A DNA stretch of 64,000 nt from Geobacter sp. Its GTDB lineage: Bacteria; Desulfobacterota; Desulfuromonadia; Geobacterales; Geobacteraceae. Of the stretch, positions 16,226-25,311 are shown in pieces. The stretch lies in the NCBI GenBank assembly GCA_016177775.1, contig JACOUQ010000008.1, positions 62,001-126,000 of the forward strand, read 5' to 3'. Below the pieces are notes generated by a model. The model was not told where the DNA came from, did not search any database, and worked only from the letters and a program-made list of their open reading frames with translations. The first letter of the stretch is position 1; each line of letters begins with the position of its first letter. The position numbers and the translations under genes were made by a program.

Positions 16226-16802
16226 CTTCTGAGAGGAAATCTCTCACAAATCCTTCCGCATCCGGCATGAAGCGCCGGAAATCCTCCCTCAAAACATCGT
16301 AATGCCTTTCCAACTCTCCTGCCCCTTCGCCGAGCGGGTTGTCCCGCCTGATCCGCCTTGCCATGCGGCCGAGCGCCCTGCCAATCCCTTCGATCTCCAG
16401 ATACGACGGGATCAGCTCCTCGAAAATGAGCGGCACGATCTCCTGCAAACGAAGCGGCAGAACATGCCGGTACTCTTCCACTACCCGCCGGGTGCCCGCG
16501 ATATACTCGTCAAACGGAACATCCGACCACCTGCCCCATTCCACTGAAAGGAAATGGTCATAGAAAAGGTCCACCAGGACCGCGCGATAAAGTCCGAAAC
16601 GCTGGTCAAGGCGCTGGCGGCTTTGTATGAACGCAGGGTGCATGTTGGCGAAGCCGTCGATTCCCCTGTGCAACATGAGCCCCTGCCGGATCAACGGCGG
16701 ATACTCCTCGCCGATCCGCCCCTTCACGAAATCCCCCATGAAGTTGCCGACAAGGACTTCCGGCTCGGTGCCGGAGAGATGGAGATGGGCAAGGAAATTC
16801 AT
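16212..16802 (-). CDS. acpH: Acyl carrier protein phosphodiesterase family (AcpH/DUF479)
   Basis: The protein has 196 residues. The start MNFLAHLHLSG and then VGNFMGDFVKG, HRGIDGFANMHPAF and LVDLFYDHFLS are the conserved HD-like metal-binding segments of AcpH. This enzyme removes 4'-phosphopantetheine from holo-ACP, although many homologues are untested. It starts three bases after the MEMO-like gene's stop. Its C-terminus is encoded in the inverted repeat at 16157-16225. Confidence 0.85.
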   Translation of the reverse strand: MNFLAHLHLSGTEPEVLVGNFMGDFVKGRIGEEYPPLIRQGLMLHRGIDGFANMHPAFIQSRQRLDQRFGLYRAVLVDLFYDHFLSVEWGRWSDVPFDEYIAGTRRVVEEYRHVLPLRLQEIVPLIFEELIPSYLEIEGIGRALGRMARRIRRDNPLGEGAGELERHYDVLREDFRRFMPDAEGFVRDFLSEGRVR

Positions 16803-16805
16803 GCG

Positions 16806-17609
16806 TCAGGCGACCATGACGGCCGCGTATCCCACCACCTGCCGGTTGTCGCCGGTCACGTCTCCGCTGGTGGCGTAATGCACCAGTTCCGCCCGTGAAG
16901 CGCCGAGGCCGAGGGCAGCCACCAGCATGACGGCTGTCGGCACCACCCCGCACATGGTGATCCGCTTTTGACGGCAGACCTGGAGCAGCCCCTCCGGGTT
17001 GAGCGCCAGCACCTCGCGCAAAGCCAGCTCGTCCTTCTGCCGGGCGCTATCCGCCGGTTCATAGTGGGACATGTCGGAACTGGCGACGATCAGGACATCC
17101 TGACCGAATTCCCGCACCGCCAAGGCAATCCCTTCCCCCAGTTCACGGCAGCTGGCAAAATCGCCGAATCCGAGGCAAAGCGGCACGATCTCCAGGTCCG
17201 GCCGGAGATACTGGAGAAACGGGAGTTGCACCTCCAGGGAATGCTCGAATGTGTGCGCTGCCGCATCCTCGCTCACCAGGGGGGCGTGCTTTTTGACAAA
17301 GCCGGCAAGGCTGCTCGAGATAGGAACCGGCCCCAAGGGAGTCAGCCATTCACGCTGCGGGGAAAGGGCGGCGGCCGCGCCATGCCCATGGTGGTTCGGG
17401 CCGAGCACGATCACATGCCGCGGCACCTCCACTCTCCCGTATACCTTGCCGGCGACACCGCCGGAGAACATGTACCCAGCATGGGGGGCAACGATGCCGA
17501 TGGCCTTCTGCCGGACGGGGGCCGGATCGATCATTGAGCCGAGCTCCTTACGGAGCCGCTCCGGGATATCGTTGTAAAAACGTCCCGCTACTGCGGGTTG
17601 ACGTACCAT
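16806..17609 (-). CDS. AmmeMemoRadiSam system protein B (MEMO family)
   Basis: The protein has 267 residues. It begins VRQPAVAGRFY and carries the MEMO landmarks VAPHAGYMFSGGVAGKVY, VLGPNHHGHG, HTFEHSLEVQLPFLQ, VASSDMSHYEP and GVVPTAVMLVAA, the His/Asp/Cys pocket residues of a dioxygenase-like fold. In this three-part family a radical-SAM protein and an AMMECR1 protein usually accompany it; neither is in the window. The true reaction is unknown. The start has GGAGG about eight bases upstream. Confidence 0.88.
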   Translation of the reverse strand: MVRQPAVAGRFYNDIPERLRKELGSMIDPAPVRQKAIGIVAPHAGYMFSGGVAGKVYGRVEVPRHVIVLGPNHHGHGAAAALSPQREWLTPLGPVPISSSLAGFVKKHAPLVSEDAAAHTFEHSLEVQLPFLQYLRPDLEIVPLCLGFGDFASCRELGEGIALAVREFGQDVLIVASSDMSHYEPADSARQKDELALREVLALNPEGLLQVCRQKRITMCGVVPTAVMLVAALGLGASRAELVHYATSGDVTGDNRQVVGYAAVMVA

Positions 17610-17647
17610 ACTGCATTTCCTCCGCGCTTCAATTTTATTACTTCAGG

Positions 17648-17730
17648 CGTAGGTTGGGCAAAGCCTCGCGTGCCCAACGACATGGATGGAAATGTTGGGC
17701 ACGGCAAGAAACTGCCTTTGCCCAACCTAC
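17648..17730. repeat. 83-bp palindromic element, copy 2 (cgtaggttgggcaaag)
   Basis: It has the same outer arms (cgtaggttgggcaaag / ctttgcccaacctac) and the same inner pair (gtgcccaacg / gttgggcacg) as the element at 6451-6534, with a different central spacer. Small size, terminal symmetry and two copies suggest a non-autonomous, MITE-like or REP-like element. Confidence 0.85.
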
Positions 17731-17814
17731 ACAAAACCATTGCGAAAACAATAGCATAAATCTAGGATGTGGTCACGCAGAGGGTATAATCGCTGGAAAG
17801 ACGGGGCTGAAGAA

Positions 17815-18408
17815 TCACTCCTCCTCGTCAGCCGGCTCCGGCAGGCCGAGGGGGAGGTCCTGCTGCTGTTCGCTGAAGGAGGTTTCATCCAGTTGCTGGA
17901 TTTCCTTGAGGGTGGGGAGGCTGGAGAGGTCTCTGAGGTTGAAGGTTTCCAGGAATTCCCTGGTTGTGCCGTAAATCATCGGCTTGCCCGGCACGTCCTT
18001 CTTCCCCAGGATCTTGATGAGTTTTTTTTCCAGAAGGGTCTTAATCACCCCGCCCGAATCGACGCCGCGCAGGTATTCGACCTCCGGGCGGGTGATCGGT
18101 TGCCGGTAGGCGATGATGGCCAAGGTTTCGAGGGCCGACTGGCTGAATTTGAATGCCCTGGTCCTGGCCAGGCGCCTGATGAACCCGGCATTCTCCGGAT
18201 TGGTGCGGAACTGGTAACCGCCGGCCACCTCGGCCAGGAATATCCCCCGCTCGGGGAGGGCATACTCCTCCTTGAGGAGCTCCAGCGCCTGGCGGATATC
18301 CTGCCGGTCATACTCCTCGATGATGCCGCAGAGCCGGTCGAGGGAGACCGGGGCGTCGGCCAGGAAGAGCACGCTTTCCACCACCGATTTAATCCTGCGA
18401 ATAGGCAA
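17815..18408 (-). CDS. scpB: Segregation and condensation protein B
   Basis: The protein (197 residues) is a kleisin partner in the SMC-ScpAB chromosome-condensation complex, with two winged-helix domains. Landmarks are IKSVVESVLFLADAPVSLDRL at the N-terminus and ALETLAIIAYRQPITRPEVE with RGVDSGGVIKTLLEK in the second domain. The start is TTG at 18408, with GGAGGG five bases upstream. It overlaps the end of scpA by 20 bases, so the pair is coupled. The acidic C-terminal tail is typical. Confidence 0.95.
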   Translation of the reverse strand: MPIRRIKSVVESVLFLADAPVSLDRLCGIIEEYDRQDIRQALELLKEEYALPERGIFLAEVAGGYQFRTNPENAGFIRRLARTRAFKFSQSALETLAIIAYRQPITRPEVEYLRGVDSGGVIKTLLEKKLIKILGKKDVPGKPMIYGTTREFLETFNLRDLSSLPTLKEIQQLDETSFSEQQQDLPLGLPEPADEEE

Positions 18409-19213
18409 ACGAACCCTCCGAAATCTCCACTTCGTCCAGCGCCTGGATGCGCGACGAAACCCAGATGGTGCCGAAGCGCGCAGCCTGCACGACCCGGATG
18501 GTCTTGAGCCGGCAAAGCTCCAGGATGGCCAGGAATGTTACTATGATGTACTCTCGGGTCAGCTGGTCGGCGAACAGCTCGTCGAAGGGGACCGACTCTC
18601 GCCCTGCGATGAGGGTAAGGATCTCGTTAATCCTTTCGGCGAGGGAGAGCGGGACCGACTCCACCTCGTGGAACGTTTCCTTCGGCGCCCTGGCGAGCAA
18701 GCGCTGAAAAGCGCCCACCAGCTCGAACATGCCGACCTCGACAATCTCCTCCTCTATCTGGAACGCCTTCAACTCCTCGGATTCGAACTTGCGGGCGAAT
18801 ATCTCGCGCTCCAGCAGTTCCCTACAGTCAAGCTCCTGTCCCGCCTCCTTGTACTTCTGGTATTCGAGAAGGCGGCGTACCAGCTCGGCGCGCGGGTCTT
18901 CATCTTCCTCCTCCCCCTCTTCCTCTGCCACAAGCGAAGGGAGAAGCATCCGCGACTTGATCTGGATCAGGGTCGAGGCCATGACCAGAAACTCGCCCGC
19001 CACGTCCAGGTTCAGCTCCTTCATGATGTTGACATATTCCAGGTACTGTCGCGTGATCTCGGAGATGGGGATGTTGTAGATGTCGATCTCGCTCTTGCGG
19101 ATCAGGTGCAGAAGAAGATCGAGCGGCCCCTCGAAGGTATCCAGGCGGACGTTGTAAAGGGCGCGGGGATCGGCGGGAATTAATTGCAGAGTATCATTTG
19201 GAGCTTCAAGCAC
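18389..19213 (-). CDS. scpA: Segregation and condensation protein A
   Basis: The protein (274 residues) is the kleisin subunit that bridges the SMC heads. The N-terminal signature FEGPLDLLLHLIRKSEIDIYN is clear, followed by ITRQYLEY, the lysine-rich MLLPS region with an acidic linker (EEEGEEEDEDP), and a C-terminal winged helix (FLAILELCRLKTIRVVQ). The start is GTG at 19213 with a poor ribosome site; no better start exists before the signature. Confidence 0.95.
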   Translation of the reverse strand: MLEAPNDTLQLIPADPRALYNVRLDTFEGPLDLLLHLIRKSEIDIYNIPISEITRQYLEYVNIMKELNLDVAGEFLVMASTLIQIKSRMLLPSLVAEEEGEEEDEDPRAELVRRLLEYQKYKEAGQELDCRELLEREIFARKFESEELKAFQIEEEIVEVGMFELVGAFQRLLARAPKETFHEVESVPLSLAERINEILTLIAGRESVPFDELFADQLTREYIIVTFLAILELCRLKTIRVVQAARFGTIWVSSRIQALDEVEISEGSFAYSQD

Positions 19214-19245
19214 AGTATGTTATTCCGATACAGTCCGTTTGTGAG

Positions 19246-19318
19246 AAGGCAAAAGGCAATGGGCAAAAGGCAATAGGAAGGTTGTGTATTTGCCCTTTGC
19301 CCTTTGCCAATTGCCTAT
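19246..19318. repeat. Heptamer inverted repeat (aaaggca / tgccttt type) between trpS and scpA
   Basis: The left arm is aaaggca, atgggca, aaaggca. The right arm is ttgccct, ttgccct, ttgccaa, ttgccta. The two arms can pair to form a long stem. The trpS TAG (complement of 19315-19317) is part of the right arm. Confidence 0.8.
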
Positions 19319-20301
19319 AATTTTATAGCGTCCCTCACGTCCTTCATGGTCTTTGCTGCCTGCTCAGCCGCCTTGCGGCTTCCTTCGGCGAGGATATCCT
19401 CCACCAAGCCCGGCTGCCCAGCCAGCTCATCGCGCCTGGCGCGCAGCGGCGCAAGGGTCTCCACCACATATTCGGCGAGGACCTTCTTGCACTCCACGCA
19501 GCCGATCTGCGCGCCGCGGCAGGAGGAAACGATCTCGCTGCGCTTTTCCTCCGGCACATAGAGGCTGTGGAGGGTGAAGGCCACGCAGCGGTCGGGCTCG
19601 CCGGGATCGCTCCTTCGCGGGCGCTGGGTGTCCGTAACCATGGACATGAGCTTCTTGCGGGTCTCTTCCGCAGTTTCGGAAAGAAAGATGGCATTGCCGT
19701 AGGACTTGCTCATCTTGCGGCCGTCAAGCCCCAGCACCTTCGGGGTCTCGGTCAACAGGGCCTCCGGCTCCGGGAAGACCTCCTGCTGATAGATGAAATT
19801 GAACCGGCGGGCGATCTCCCGTGTTATCTCCAGGTGCGGCAGCTGATCGTGGCCGACCGGCACGCGGGCCGCCTTGTAGACGATGATGTCGGCGCACATC
19901 AGCACCGGGTAGCCGAGAAAGCCGAAGGTCTGGAGGTCCTTGGACGCCAGGTTCTCCTGCATCTCCTTGTAGGTCGGGTTGCGTTCCAGCCAGGAGACCG
20001 GAGTAATCATCGACAGGATCAGGTTCAGCTCGGCGTGCTGCGGCACCAGGCTCTGCTCGAAAATGACGCTCTTTTCCGGGTCGATGCCGAAGGCGAGCCA
20101 GTCAAGCACCATGTCGCGGGTGTTCCCCTTGATCGCCGAGGTGTTGTCATATTCGGTGGTGAGCGAATGCCAGTCCGCGGCAAAGAAGAAGCATTCGTAC
20201 TCCTCCTGGAGCTTGAGCCAGTTGGAGAGCACCCCGTGGTAATGCCCGAGGTGCAGCTTCCCGGTCGGCCGCATGCCGCTGACAATGCGCTTGTTGGACA
20301 T
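19315..20301 (-). CDS. trpS: Tryptophanyl-tRNA synthetase
   Basis: The protein (328 residues) is a class I synthetase with GMRPTGKLHLGHYHGVLSNW (HIGH motif as HLGH) and DGRKMSKSYGNAI (KMSKS). Tryptophan-pocket elements such as LGYPVLMCADIIVYKA are present. The length is typical of bacterial TrpRS. AAGGAG lies nine bases before the ATG. The stop codon lies in a heptamer repeat. Confidence 0.97.
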   Translation of the reverse strand: MSNKRIVSGMRPTGKLHLGHYHGVLSNWLKLQEEYECFFFAADWHSLTTEYDNTSAIKGNTRDMVLDWLAFGIDPEKSVIFEQSLVPQHAELNLILSMITPVSWLERNPTYKEMQENLASKDLQTFGFLGYPVLMCADIIVYKAARVPVGHDQLPHLEITREIARRFNFIYQQEVFPEPEALLTETPKVLGLDGRKMSKSYGNAIFLSETAEETRKKLMSMVTDTQRPRRSDPGEPDRCVAFTLHSLYVPEEKRSEIVSSCRGAQIGCVECKKVLAEYVVETLAPLRARRDELAGQPGLVEDILAEGSRKAAEQAAKTMKDVRDAIKL

Positions 20302-20326
20302 AAAATAAGCTCCTTGCTATTCCTTG

Positions 20327-20371
20327 CCCCCTCCTGATTCAGGAGGGGGTTGGGGGTGGTCTGGTGAGGGG
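20327..20371. repeat. Hairpin repeat (ccccctcctga / tcaggaggggg) and G-rich tail
   Basis: A perfect 11-bp stem with a single-base loop is followed by gttgggggtggtctggtgagg, split over two short runs. It abuts the stop codon of the site-2 protease gene. It is related to the ccctcc/gggagg elements at 5180 and 41530. Confidence 0.7.
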
Positions 20372-21055
20372 TTATCTCATCAAAAGCCGGTTCACCACCC
20401 CGAACACCAGCATGCTGTCAGCTCCGGCAAGAAGACGGATCGCAGCGCTCAGAACGGGCAGGATCAGGTAATCGAAGGTGGGGGTAAAGAATACAAGAAG
20501 AATAATGATTATCATGCCGTATGGCTCGATGCGCGAGAGGGCCTCGGACTGCCGGTAGGGAAGCATCCCCACCGCTACCCTGCCGCCATCCAGCGGCGGA
20601 AGAGGGATCAGGTTGAAGATGCAGAGCAGCAGGTTGATGTAGACCGAAAAGGCAAGCATCAGGATGATCGGTTCCAGGAACATCTGCTGGAACGATCCCC
20701 TTGCCATCTCTCCAGCGTAGCTGACGATTCCCCGCATGGCCAGAGCGGAGAGCGTGGCCAGGGTGAAGTTGGTCACCGGTCCCGCGCCTGCCACCCAGAT
20801 CATGTCCCGCTTGGGACGGCGCAGGTTGTTGAAGTTGACCGGCACCGGCTTGGCCCAGCCTATACCGACGATGAAGACCATCAGTGTGCCGAAGATGTCA
20901 AGATGCTTGAGGGGGTTGAGGGTGAGGCGCCCCATCATCCGGGCGGTCTTGTCGCCGAACCGGTCCGCCACGAACCCGTGGGAGACCTCGTGGCAGGTAA
21001 TGGCCATCAGCGCCGGCACCAGCATGATCGAGAGTTTGAAAAAGAAGTTTTCCAT
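20372..21055 (-). CDS. Site-2 protease family membrane metalloprotease (M50)
   Basis: The protein has 227 residues. The zinc motif HEVSH (in MAITCHEVSHGFVADRFGD) lies in the first membrane segment. The third metal ligand sits in LIPLPPLDGGRV (the LDG motif, about 155). Four to five hydrophobic segments are visible, and no PDZ domain is present, so it is the minimal YwhC/SpoIVFB-like form rather than RseP. I chose the ATG at 21055, which follows ggaagg; the in-frame codon at 21115 is TTG without a ribosome site. The substrate is unknown. Confidence 0.88.
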   Translation of the reverse strand: MENFFFKLSIMLVPALMAITCHEVSHGFVADRFGDKTARMMGRLTLNPLKHLDIFGTLMVFIVGIGWAKPVPVNFNNLRRPKRDMIWVAGAGPVTNFTLATLSALAMRGIVSYAGEMARGSFQQMFLEPIILMLAFSVYINLLLCIFNLIPLPPLDGGRVAVGMLPYRQSEALSRIEPYGMIIIILLVFFTPTFDYLILPVLSAAIRLLAGADSMLVFGVVNRLLMR

Positions 21056-21121
21056 GAACCTTCCGAATATCGAGTAAAATCGATTATTTCTAGCAGATAC
21101 AGGCAGGAAAGTCAATTACAG

Positions 21122-21157
21122 CCAACCAGTCCCCAATCCCTAGTCCCCAGTCCCCGC
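21122..21157. repeat. Heptamer repeat (agtcccc type) containing the TPR gene stop
   Basis: The units are ccaacca, gtcccca, atcccta, gtcccca, gtccccg. The TPR-protein stop TAG (complement of 21140-21142) is inside, and the last residues GTGD are encoded by the units. It is the reverse complement of the ggactgg family seen at 845. Confidence 0.8.
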
Positions 21158-21946
21158 TCCTCGCATTTCCTCCCGGAGCCCTTCCACCACCGCCTTCACC
21201 TCCGCAATCATCTCCGCGGCCTGGGGTGACCTCTCCCGCCTCAGGTACTGCTCGAAATATTTGACGGCATCCGGGATCCGCTCCTGGTCAAGACAAAGGT
21301 TGCCCAGTGTCAGGTACGCCATGGTCAAGTCCGGGTCGAGGAGGATAGCCTCGCGGCATTCCTTCTCGGCCGCTTCCATATCCCCAATGTCGTAGTAAAG
21401 GTCCCCCAGGTTGAAGTGGGCGGCAGCATCCTTGGGATCAATCTCTATTCCTTTGCTGTAGGCGGCGATGGCCTCGTCATTCTTCCCGAGCCCGTAGTAA
21501 GCGTCACCCAGGGCGTTGAACGCGAAGACATTTGCCGGGTCGAGCTCCAATGCCGTTTTGAACGCCTTGATGGCCTCATCAACCCGCTCCATGGCATTGT
21601 AGACCAGCCCCATGCTCACATGGCCATCCGCGTCCTTAGGCTTCAGCTCCGTCACTTTATTGTATGCGGCCAGGGCATCTTTGTATTTCCCCATCTCGAA
21701 ATGGATGTCTCCCAGGGCGGTCAGGGCATCGCAATCCTCCGGAGCCAGCTTCAGCCCTTCAGCATAGGCATTTATGGCGTCCTCCAGCTTCCCTTCCTCC
21801 GCCAGGGCATCCCCCAGGCAGAAATGCCCCTCGGGATTCACAGGGTCGCTCTTGATGCAGCGGGTGAACTCCGCGGCTGCCTTGCCGAACTCCCCCGCTT
21901 CCATGAGTGTTATACCCTTCGCCAGAGCCTCTTCGAAATTCATCAT
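21140..21946 (-). CDS. Tetratricopeptide-repeat protein
   Basis: The protein has 268 residues made almost entirely of six to seven TPR units, for example NPEGHFCLGDALAEEGKLED, DADGHVSMGLVYNAMERVDE and NVFAFNALGDAYYGLGKNDE. There is no signal peptide, so it is probably a cytoplasmic scaffold. The start is the ATG at 21946, with GGAGGAG six bases upstream; that ribosome site is itself the sequence of the alternative start at 21961. The partner is unknown. The C-terminus (GAGTGD) is encoded by the intergenic repeat. Confidence 0.85.
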   Translation of the reverse strand: MMNFEEALAKGITLMEAGEFGKAAAEFTRCIKSDPVNPEGHFCLGDALAEEGKLEDAINAYAEGLKLAPEDCDALTALGDIHFEMGKYKDALAAYNKVTELKPKDADGHVSMGLVYNAMERVDEAIKAFKTALELDPANVFAFNALGDAYYGLGKNDEAIAAYSKGIEIDPKDAAAHFNLGDLYYDIGDMEAAEKECREAILLDPDLTMAYLTLGNLCLDQERIPDAVKYFEQYLRRERSPQAAEMIAEVKAVVEGLREEMRGAGTGD

Positions 21947-22016
21947 GATCTTCTCCTCCATCTGAACGATGGAACATACTATACCCGCTTTGCTTCTGTT
22001 GTCACATAAAAATCGG

Positions 22017-22065
22017 AAGACCGGGGGCTGAAGCCTGAAGACCGAAGTTTAGAAACCTGAATCTG
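22017..22065. repeat. Degenerate heptamer run (aagaccg / aagcctg type)
   Basis: The units are aagaccg, ggggctg, aagcctg, aagaccg, aagttta, gaaacct, gaatctg. They lie in the divergent gap between the TPR gene and ptsP. The match to a strict period decays after the fourth unit. Confidence 0.5.
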
Positions 22066-22148
22066 TAAGCATTTTTTCGTCACAATGCTTTCATTCGCCC
22101 GCAATATGCCCTATACTTATGAGTTGAATCAGCTTTGAAAGGCAAAAC

Positions 22149-24500
22149 ATGCCAAAGGAAGCAACGGAAAATATCGGATTGCGGACCCTGGAGGACATAA
22201 GCGCCCTCATCCTCCACTCCCACGACCTGCAGGAAACCCTCGACAATATAACCAACCTCGTGGCCAAGAGGATGCACAGCGACGTCTGCTCCATCTACCT
22301 GCTGGAGGAAGACGGTGAAACACTGCTCCTGCAGTCCACCAAGGGCCTTTCCAGGGGATCGGTCGGCAAGGTCACCATGAAGACCTCCGAGGGTCTGACC
22401 GGCCTGGCCGTGGAACAGCGGGGAGTGGTGAACATCGAGAACGCCCCGGATCATCCGCGCTACAAATACTTCAAGGAGACCCGCGAGGAGCGTTTCCAGT
22501 CCTTCCTGGGGCTGCCGATCTTCGACCACAAGACGCCGGTAGGGGTCATTGTCGTGCAGACCCGCGAGTCGCGCGCCTTCACCAAGGAGGAGATCAGCTT
22601 TCTCTCCACCATCGCCTACCAGATATCGAGCATCATCGTCAACGGAAGGCTGCTGGATTCCATCCGGAAGAAGGAAGAGGAGCGGGCCTTTTTCGAGCGA
22701 GAGCTGGAGAAGTTCAAGGTGCGCGGGGCAGTCAGCGGCGAACGCCCACAGCCGGTGAAGCGCAAGGGGAAGCAGCCTTTCACCCTGAAGGGCTCCCCCG
22801 TCTCCCCCGGCTTTTCCTGGGGGAAAATCTATATCCTCAAGCGCCGTGGCCGCGAAGGGTCCATGGAGCTGGAGCGGTCGGGAAGTCCCCAGGAGGAGAG
22901 CAAGGCGTTTCACCTGGCCCTGGAAAAAGCCAGGATACAGACACTCTACCTGGAAAAGCGGGTCGCGGAGTCACTCTCCAAGGAAGATGCCGCTATCTTC
23001 CATACCCATCTCATGATCTTGGAAGACCGGGGCTTCATCAACAAGGTGAGTGAGCTGATCGAGCAGGGGCACAGCGCGGCCAGGGCGGTGAATGACGTGG
23101 TCGATCACTACGTCGCGGCCTTCTCCCGGATGGAAGACCCGTACCTGCGTGAACGTTCGGCGGATATGGAGGACATCGGCCGCCGCATCATCGACTCCCT
23201 GGAGGGAAACGGCCATCCCAAGCTCAAGTTCCGGGAGAAGAGGATCATCGTGGCAAGCGAGATCCTCCCCTCGGACCTCGCCACCCTGGACAACGAAAAG
23301 ATCCTCGGCATCGTCACCGAAAAGGGGGATGTGAACTCCCACGCCTCCATAATGGCCAAGTCACTGGGGATCCCGGCGCTGGTGGGAGTGGAAGGAATTA
23401 TAAAGCAGCTGGCCCCCAGGGACGAGATGATCCTGGACGCCAACACCGGCCACATCTTCATCAACCCGGACGACAAGGTCAAATGGGAATACGAGCGCCT
23501 GCAGCGCGATTACAGCAGCAAACGCCGCGAGCTGGATGAATTGAAGGAGCTGCCGGCCGTCACCACCGACGGCTGCGTGATATCGCTCAAGGCAAACATA
23601 GGGCTGATCTCCGACATCCGGGTGGCGCTCGCCAATGGCGCGGAAGGGGTCGGCCTCTACCGTTCCGAATTCCCCTACATGGCGCGCACTGCCTTCCCGA
23701 GCCGCGACGAGCTCTATCGCCTTTATCGCAGGATACTCGAAGGATTTTCGCCGCTTCCGGTCATCATCCGCACCCTCGACATCGGCGGGGACAAGGGGCT
23801 ACCCTACTTCCACTACCCCAAGGAGGACAACCCCTTCATGGGGTGGCGTTCCATCAGGGTGTCCCTGGACGACCAGAAGACCTTCCGCGACCAGCTGGCA
23901 GCCGTGCTGATGGCCTCCCCCTACGGAAAGGCGAGCCTGATGTTCCCGATGATCTCGGGGGTGGACGAGGTGCGCGCGGTCAAGGCGATACTGGCGGAAG
24001 TGAAGGACGAGGTGACCCGCCGGGGCTTCGGCTTCGACCCGGACATCAAGGTGGGGATCATGGTTGAGGTCCCGGCCGCGGTCCAGACCGCGGACCTTCT
24101 GGCCCGCGAGGTGGACTTCTTCAGCATCGGCACCAACGACCTGATCCAGTACACCCTGGCGGCGGACCGCAACAATCCCAAGGTAAAAAAGTACTACGAG
24201 CAGTACCACCCGGCAGTGCTCCACTCCATCAAGCGAGTGGTGGAGGCTGCCCAGCACGCCGGCATTGGCCTCTCCATCTGCGGCGAAATGGCCACCGAGC
24301 CCTTGAACGCCATGCTCCTTATCGGCATGGGGATCACGGAACTCTCCCTCTCCGCCCCTTACATCCCGGTGGTCAAACAGGCGATTCGGGGAATTTCGAT
24401 GGACCGGGCGCGGGAATTGGCCCAGACGGTGCTCGGTCTGGACAGCAGCGAAGCTGTGCGGAATTATCTGGCGGAGTGGAGGGAGGAAGCGGGGGTGTAG
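22149..24500 (+). CDS. ptsP: Phosphoenolpyruvate-protein phosphotransferase PtsP (EI-Ntr)
   Basis: The protein (783 residues) starts the nitrogen-related PTS phosphorelay, passing phosphate from PEP to NPr. An N-terminal GAF domain (about 15-160) is followed by an EI N-domain. The phospho-acceptor His398 lies in GDVNSHASIMAKSLGIP. The PEP-binding TIM barrel shows RTLDIGGDKGLPYF, GIMVEVPAAV, DFFSIGTNDLIQYT and the catalytic Cys of ICGEMA. AAAGG lies six bases before the ATG. The other phosphorelay proteins are not in this window. Confidence 0.95.
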   Translation: MPKEATENIGLRTLEDISALILHSHDLQETLDNITNLVAKRMHSDVCSIYLLEEDGETLLLQSTKGLSRGSVGKVTMKTSEGLTGLAVEQRGVVNIENAPDHPRYKYFKETREERFQSFLGLPIFDHKTPVGVIVVQTRESRAFTKEEISFLSTIAYQISSIIVNGRLLDSIRKKEEERAFFERELEKFKVRGAVSGERPQPVKRKGKQPFTLKGSPVSPGFSWGKIYILKRRGREGSMELERSGSPQEESKAFHLALEKARIQTLYLEKRVAESLSKEDAAIFHTHLMILEDRGFINKVSELIEQGHSAARAVNDVVDHYVAAFSRMEDPYLRERSADMEDIGRRIIDSLEGNGHPKLKFREKRIIVASEILPSDLATLDNEKILGIVTEKGDVNSHASIMAKSLGIPALVGVEGIIKQLAPRDEMILDANTGHIFINPDDKVKWEYERLQRDYSSKRRELDELKELPAVTTDGCVISLKANIGLISDIRVALANGAEGVGLYRSEFPYMARTAFPSRDELYRLYRRILEGFSPLPVIIRTLDIGGDKGLPYFHYPKEDNPFMGWRSIRVSLDDQKTFRDQLAAVLMASPYGKASLMFPMISGVDEVRAVKAILAEVKDEVTRRGFGFDPDIKVGIMVEVPAAVQTADLLAREVDFFSIGTNDLIQYTLAADRNNPKVKKYYEQYHPAVLHSIKRVVEAAQHAGIGLSICGEMATEPLNAMLLIGMGITELSLSAPYIPVVKQAIRGISMDRARELAQTVLGLDSSEAVRNYLAEWREEAGV

Positions 24501-24548
24501 CAATACTATTGACGCCCTAAAGCGGCCTTCAGCTGGCTCTTTACATGT

Positions 24549-25265
24549 TTACACCTTTCCCGCCAGTATCACTTCAGAAGGGAACAGCATCTGTTGATGA
24601 TACTCTCTGACTTCAATTGTGAACCCATGGCTCATTAATTTCTCAGACAGGCGCACTCCTCGACAACCGCCCATTGCCTTGGGTGACAGGTTGTAGATAA
24701 AGTCGTATAGTTTGCTCCCCAATTTTTCGCCATCGGTCATGTTTACCAGTATCAACCTGCCCCCTCTTTTCAAGACCCTCGTGAATTCCATAAGGACCAT
24801 ATCCATCTCCTCATAGGGGATGAGGTCGAACATGTAATTGTTCATCAATAAATCAACCGACTCGTTTTCTACCTGCAAATCGAAAGCGGTGCCGATACTG
24901 AGCTCATATTGTACTCCCGATAGTTTCCCGAGCCGCTTTCGTGCTTTTGAGAGCATTCCAGTTGAAAGATCAATGCCGACATTGCACCCGCTTGGATTTC
25001 TCTGCACAATTTCGAAAAAAGCCATACCCGTACCTACCGCCACTTCCAAGACAGATTGCCCATCCTCGATACTCGCAAGCTCAATCGCCCGTCTTCTAGC
25101 GCGTGACTCTGTCAGCTTTCCCCAGATATCGTATACGCCGGACAGTCTGTCATACACATGTCCGATTTCATCCTGTGAGATTCGTGCATCGAGCTTGCCT
25201 TCAGAGAAAAAAGACGGGGTTGCGCAACAAGAGACACCGCAACAGGAAAAAAAAGGTTTCATCAT
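24549..25265 (-). CDS. Class I SAM-dependent methyltransferase with Cys-rich N-terminus
   Basis: The protein has 238 residues. The UbiE-like Rossmann core is visible: VYDIWGKLTESRARRR, VLEVAVGTGMAFFEI (SAM motif I), VGIDLSTGMLSKARKR, and the post-motif LMNNYMFDLIP. The N-terminus is unusual: FFSCCGVSCCATPSFF, with two Cys pairs. AAGGAGG precedes two adjacent ATG codons (25265 and 25262). It is the last gene of an arsR-SDR-methyltransferase unit. The acceptor is unknown; the Cys pairs could hold a metal or metalloid. Confidence 0.78.
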   Translation of the reverse strand: MMKPFFSCCGVSCCATPSFFSEGKLDARISQDEIGHVYDRLSGVYDIWGKLTESRARRRAIELASIEDGQSVLEVAVGTGMAFFEIVQRNPSGCNVGIDLSTGMLSKARKRLGKLSGVQYELSIGTAFDLQVENESVDLLMNNYMFDLIPYEEMDMVLMEFTRVLKRGGRLILVNMTDGEKLGSKLYDFIYNLSPKAMGGCRGVRLSEKLMSHGFTIEVREYHQQMLFPSEVILAGKV

Positions 25266-25311
25266 TATCCTCCTTCCCAACCAATTTTATTAATTTTCGT
25301 AAAACTCGTGG

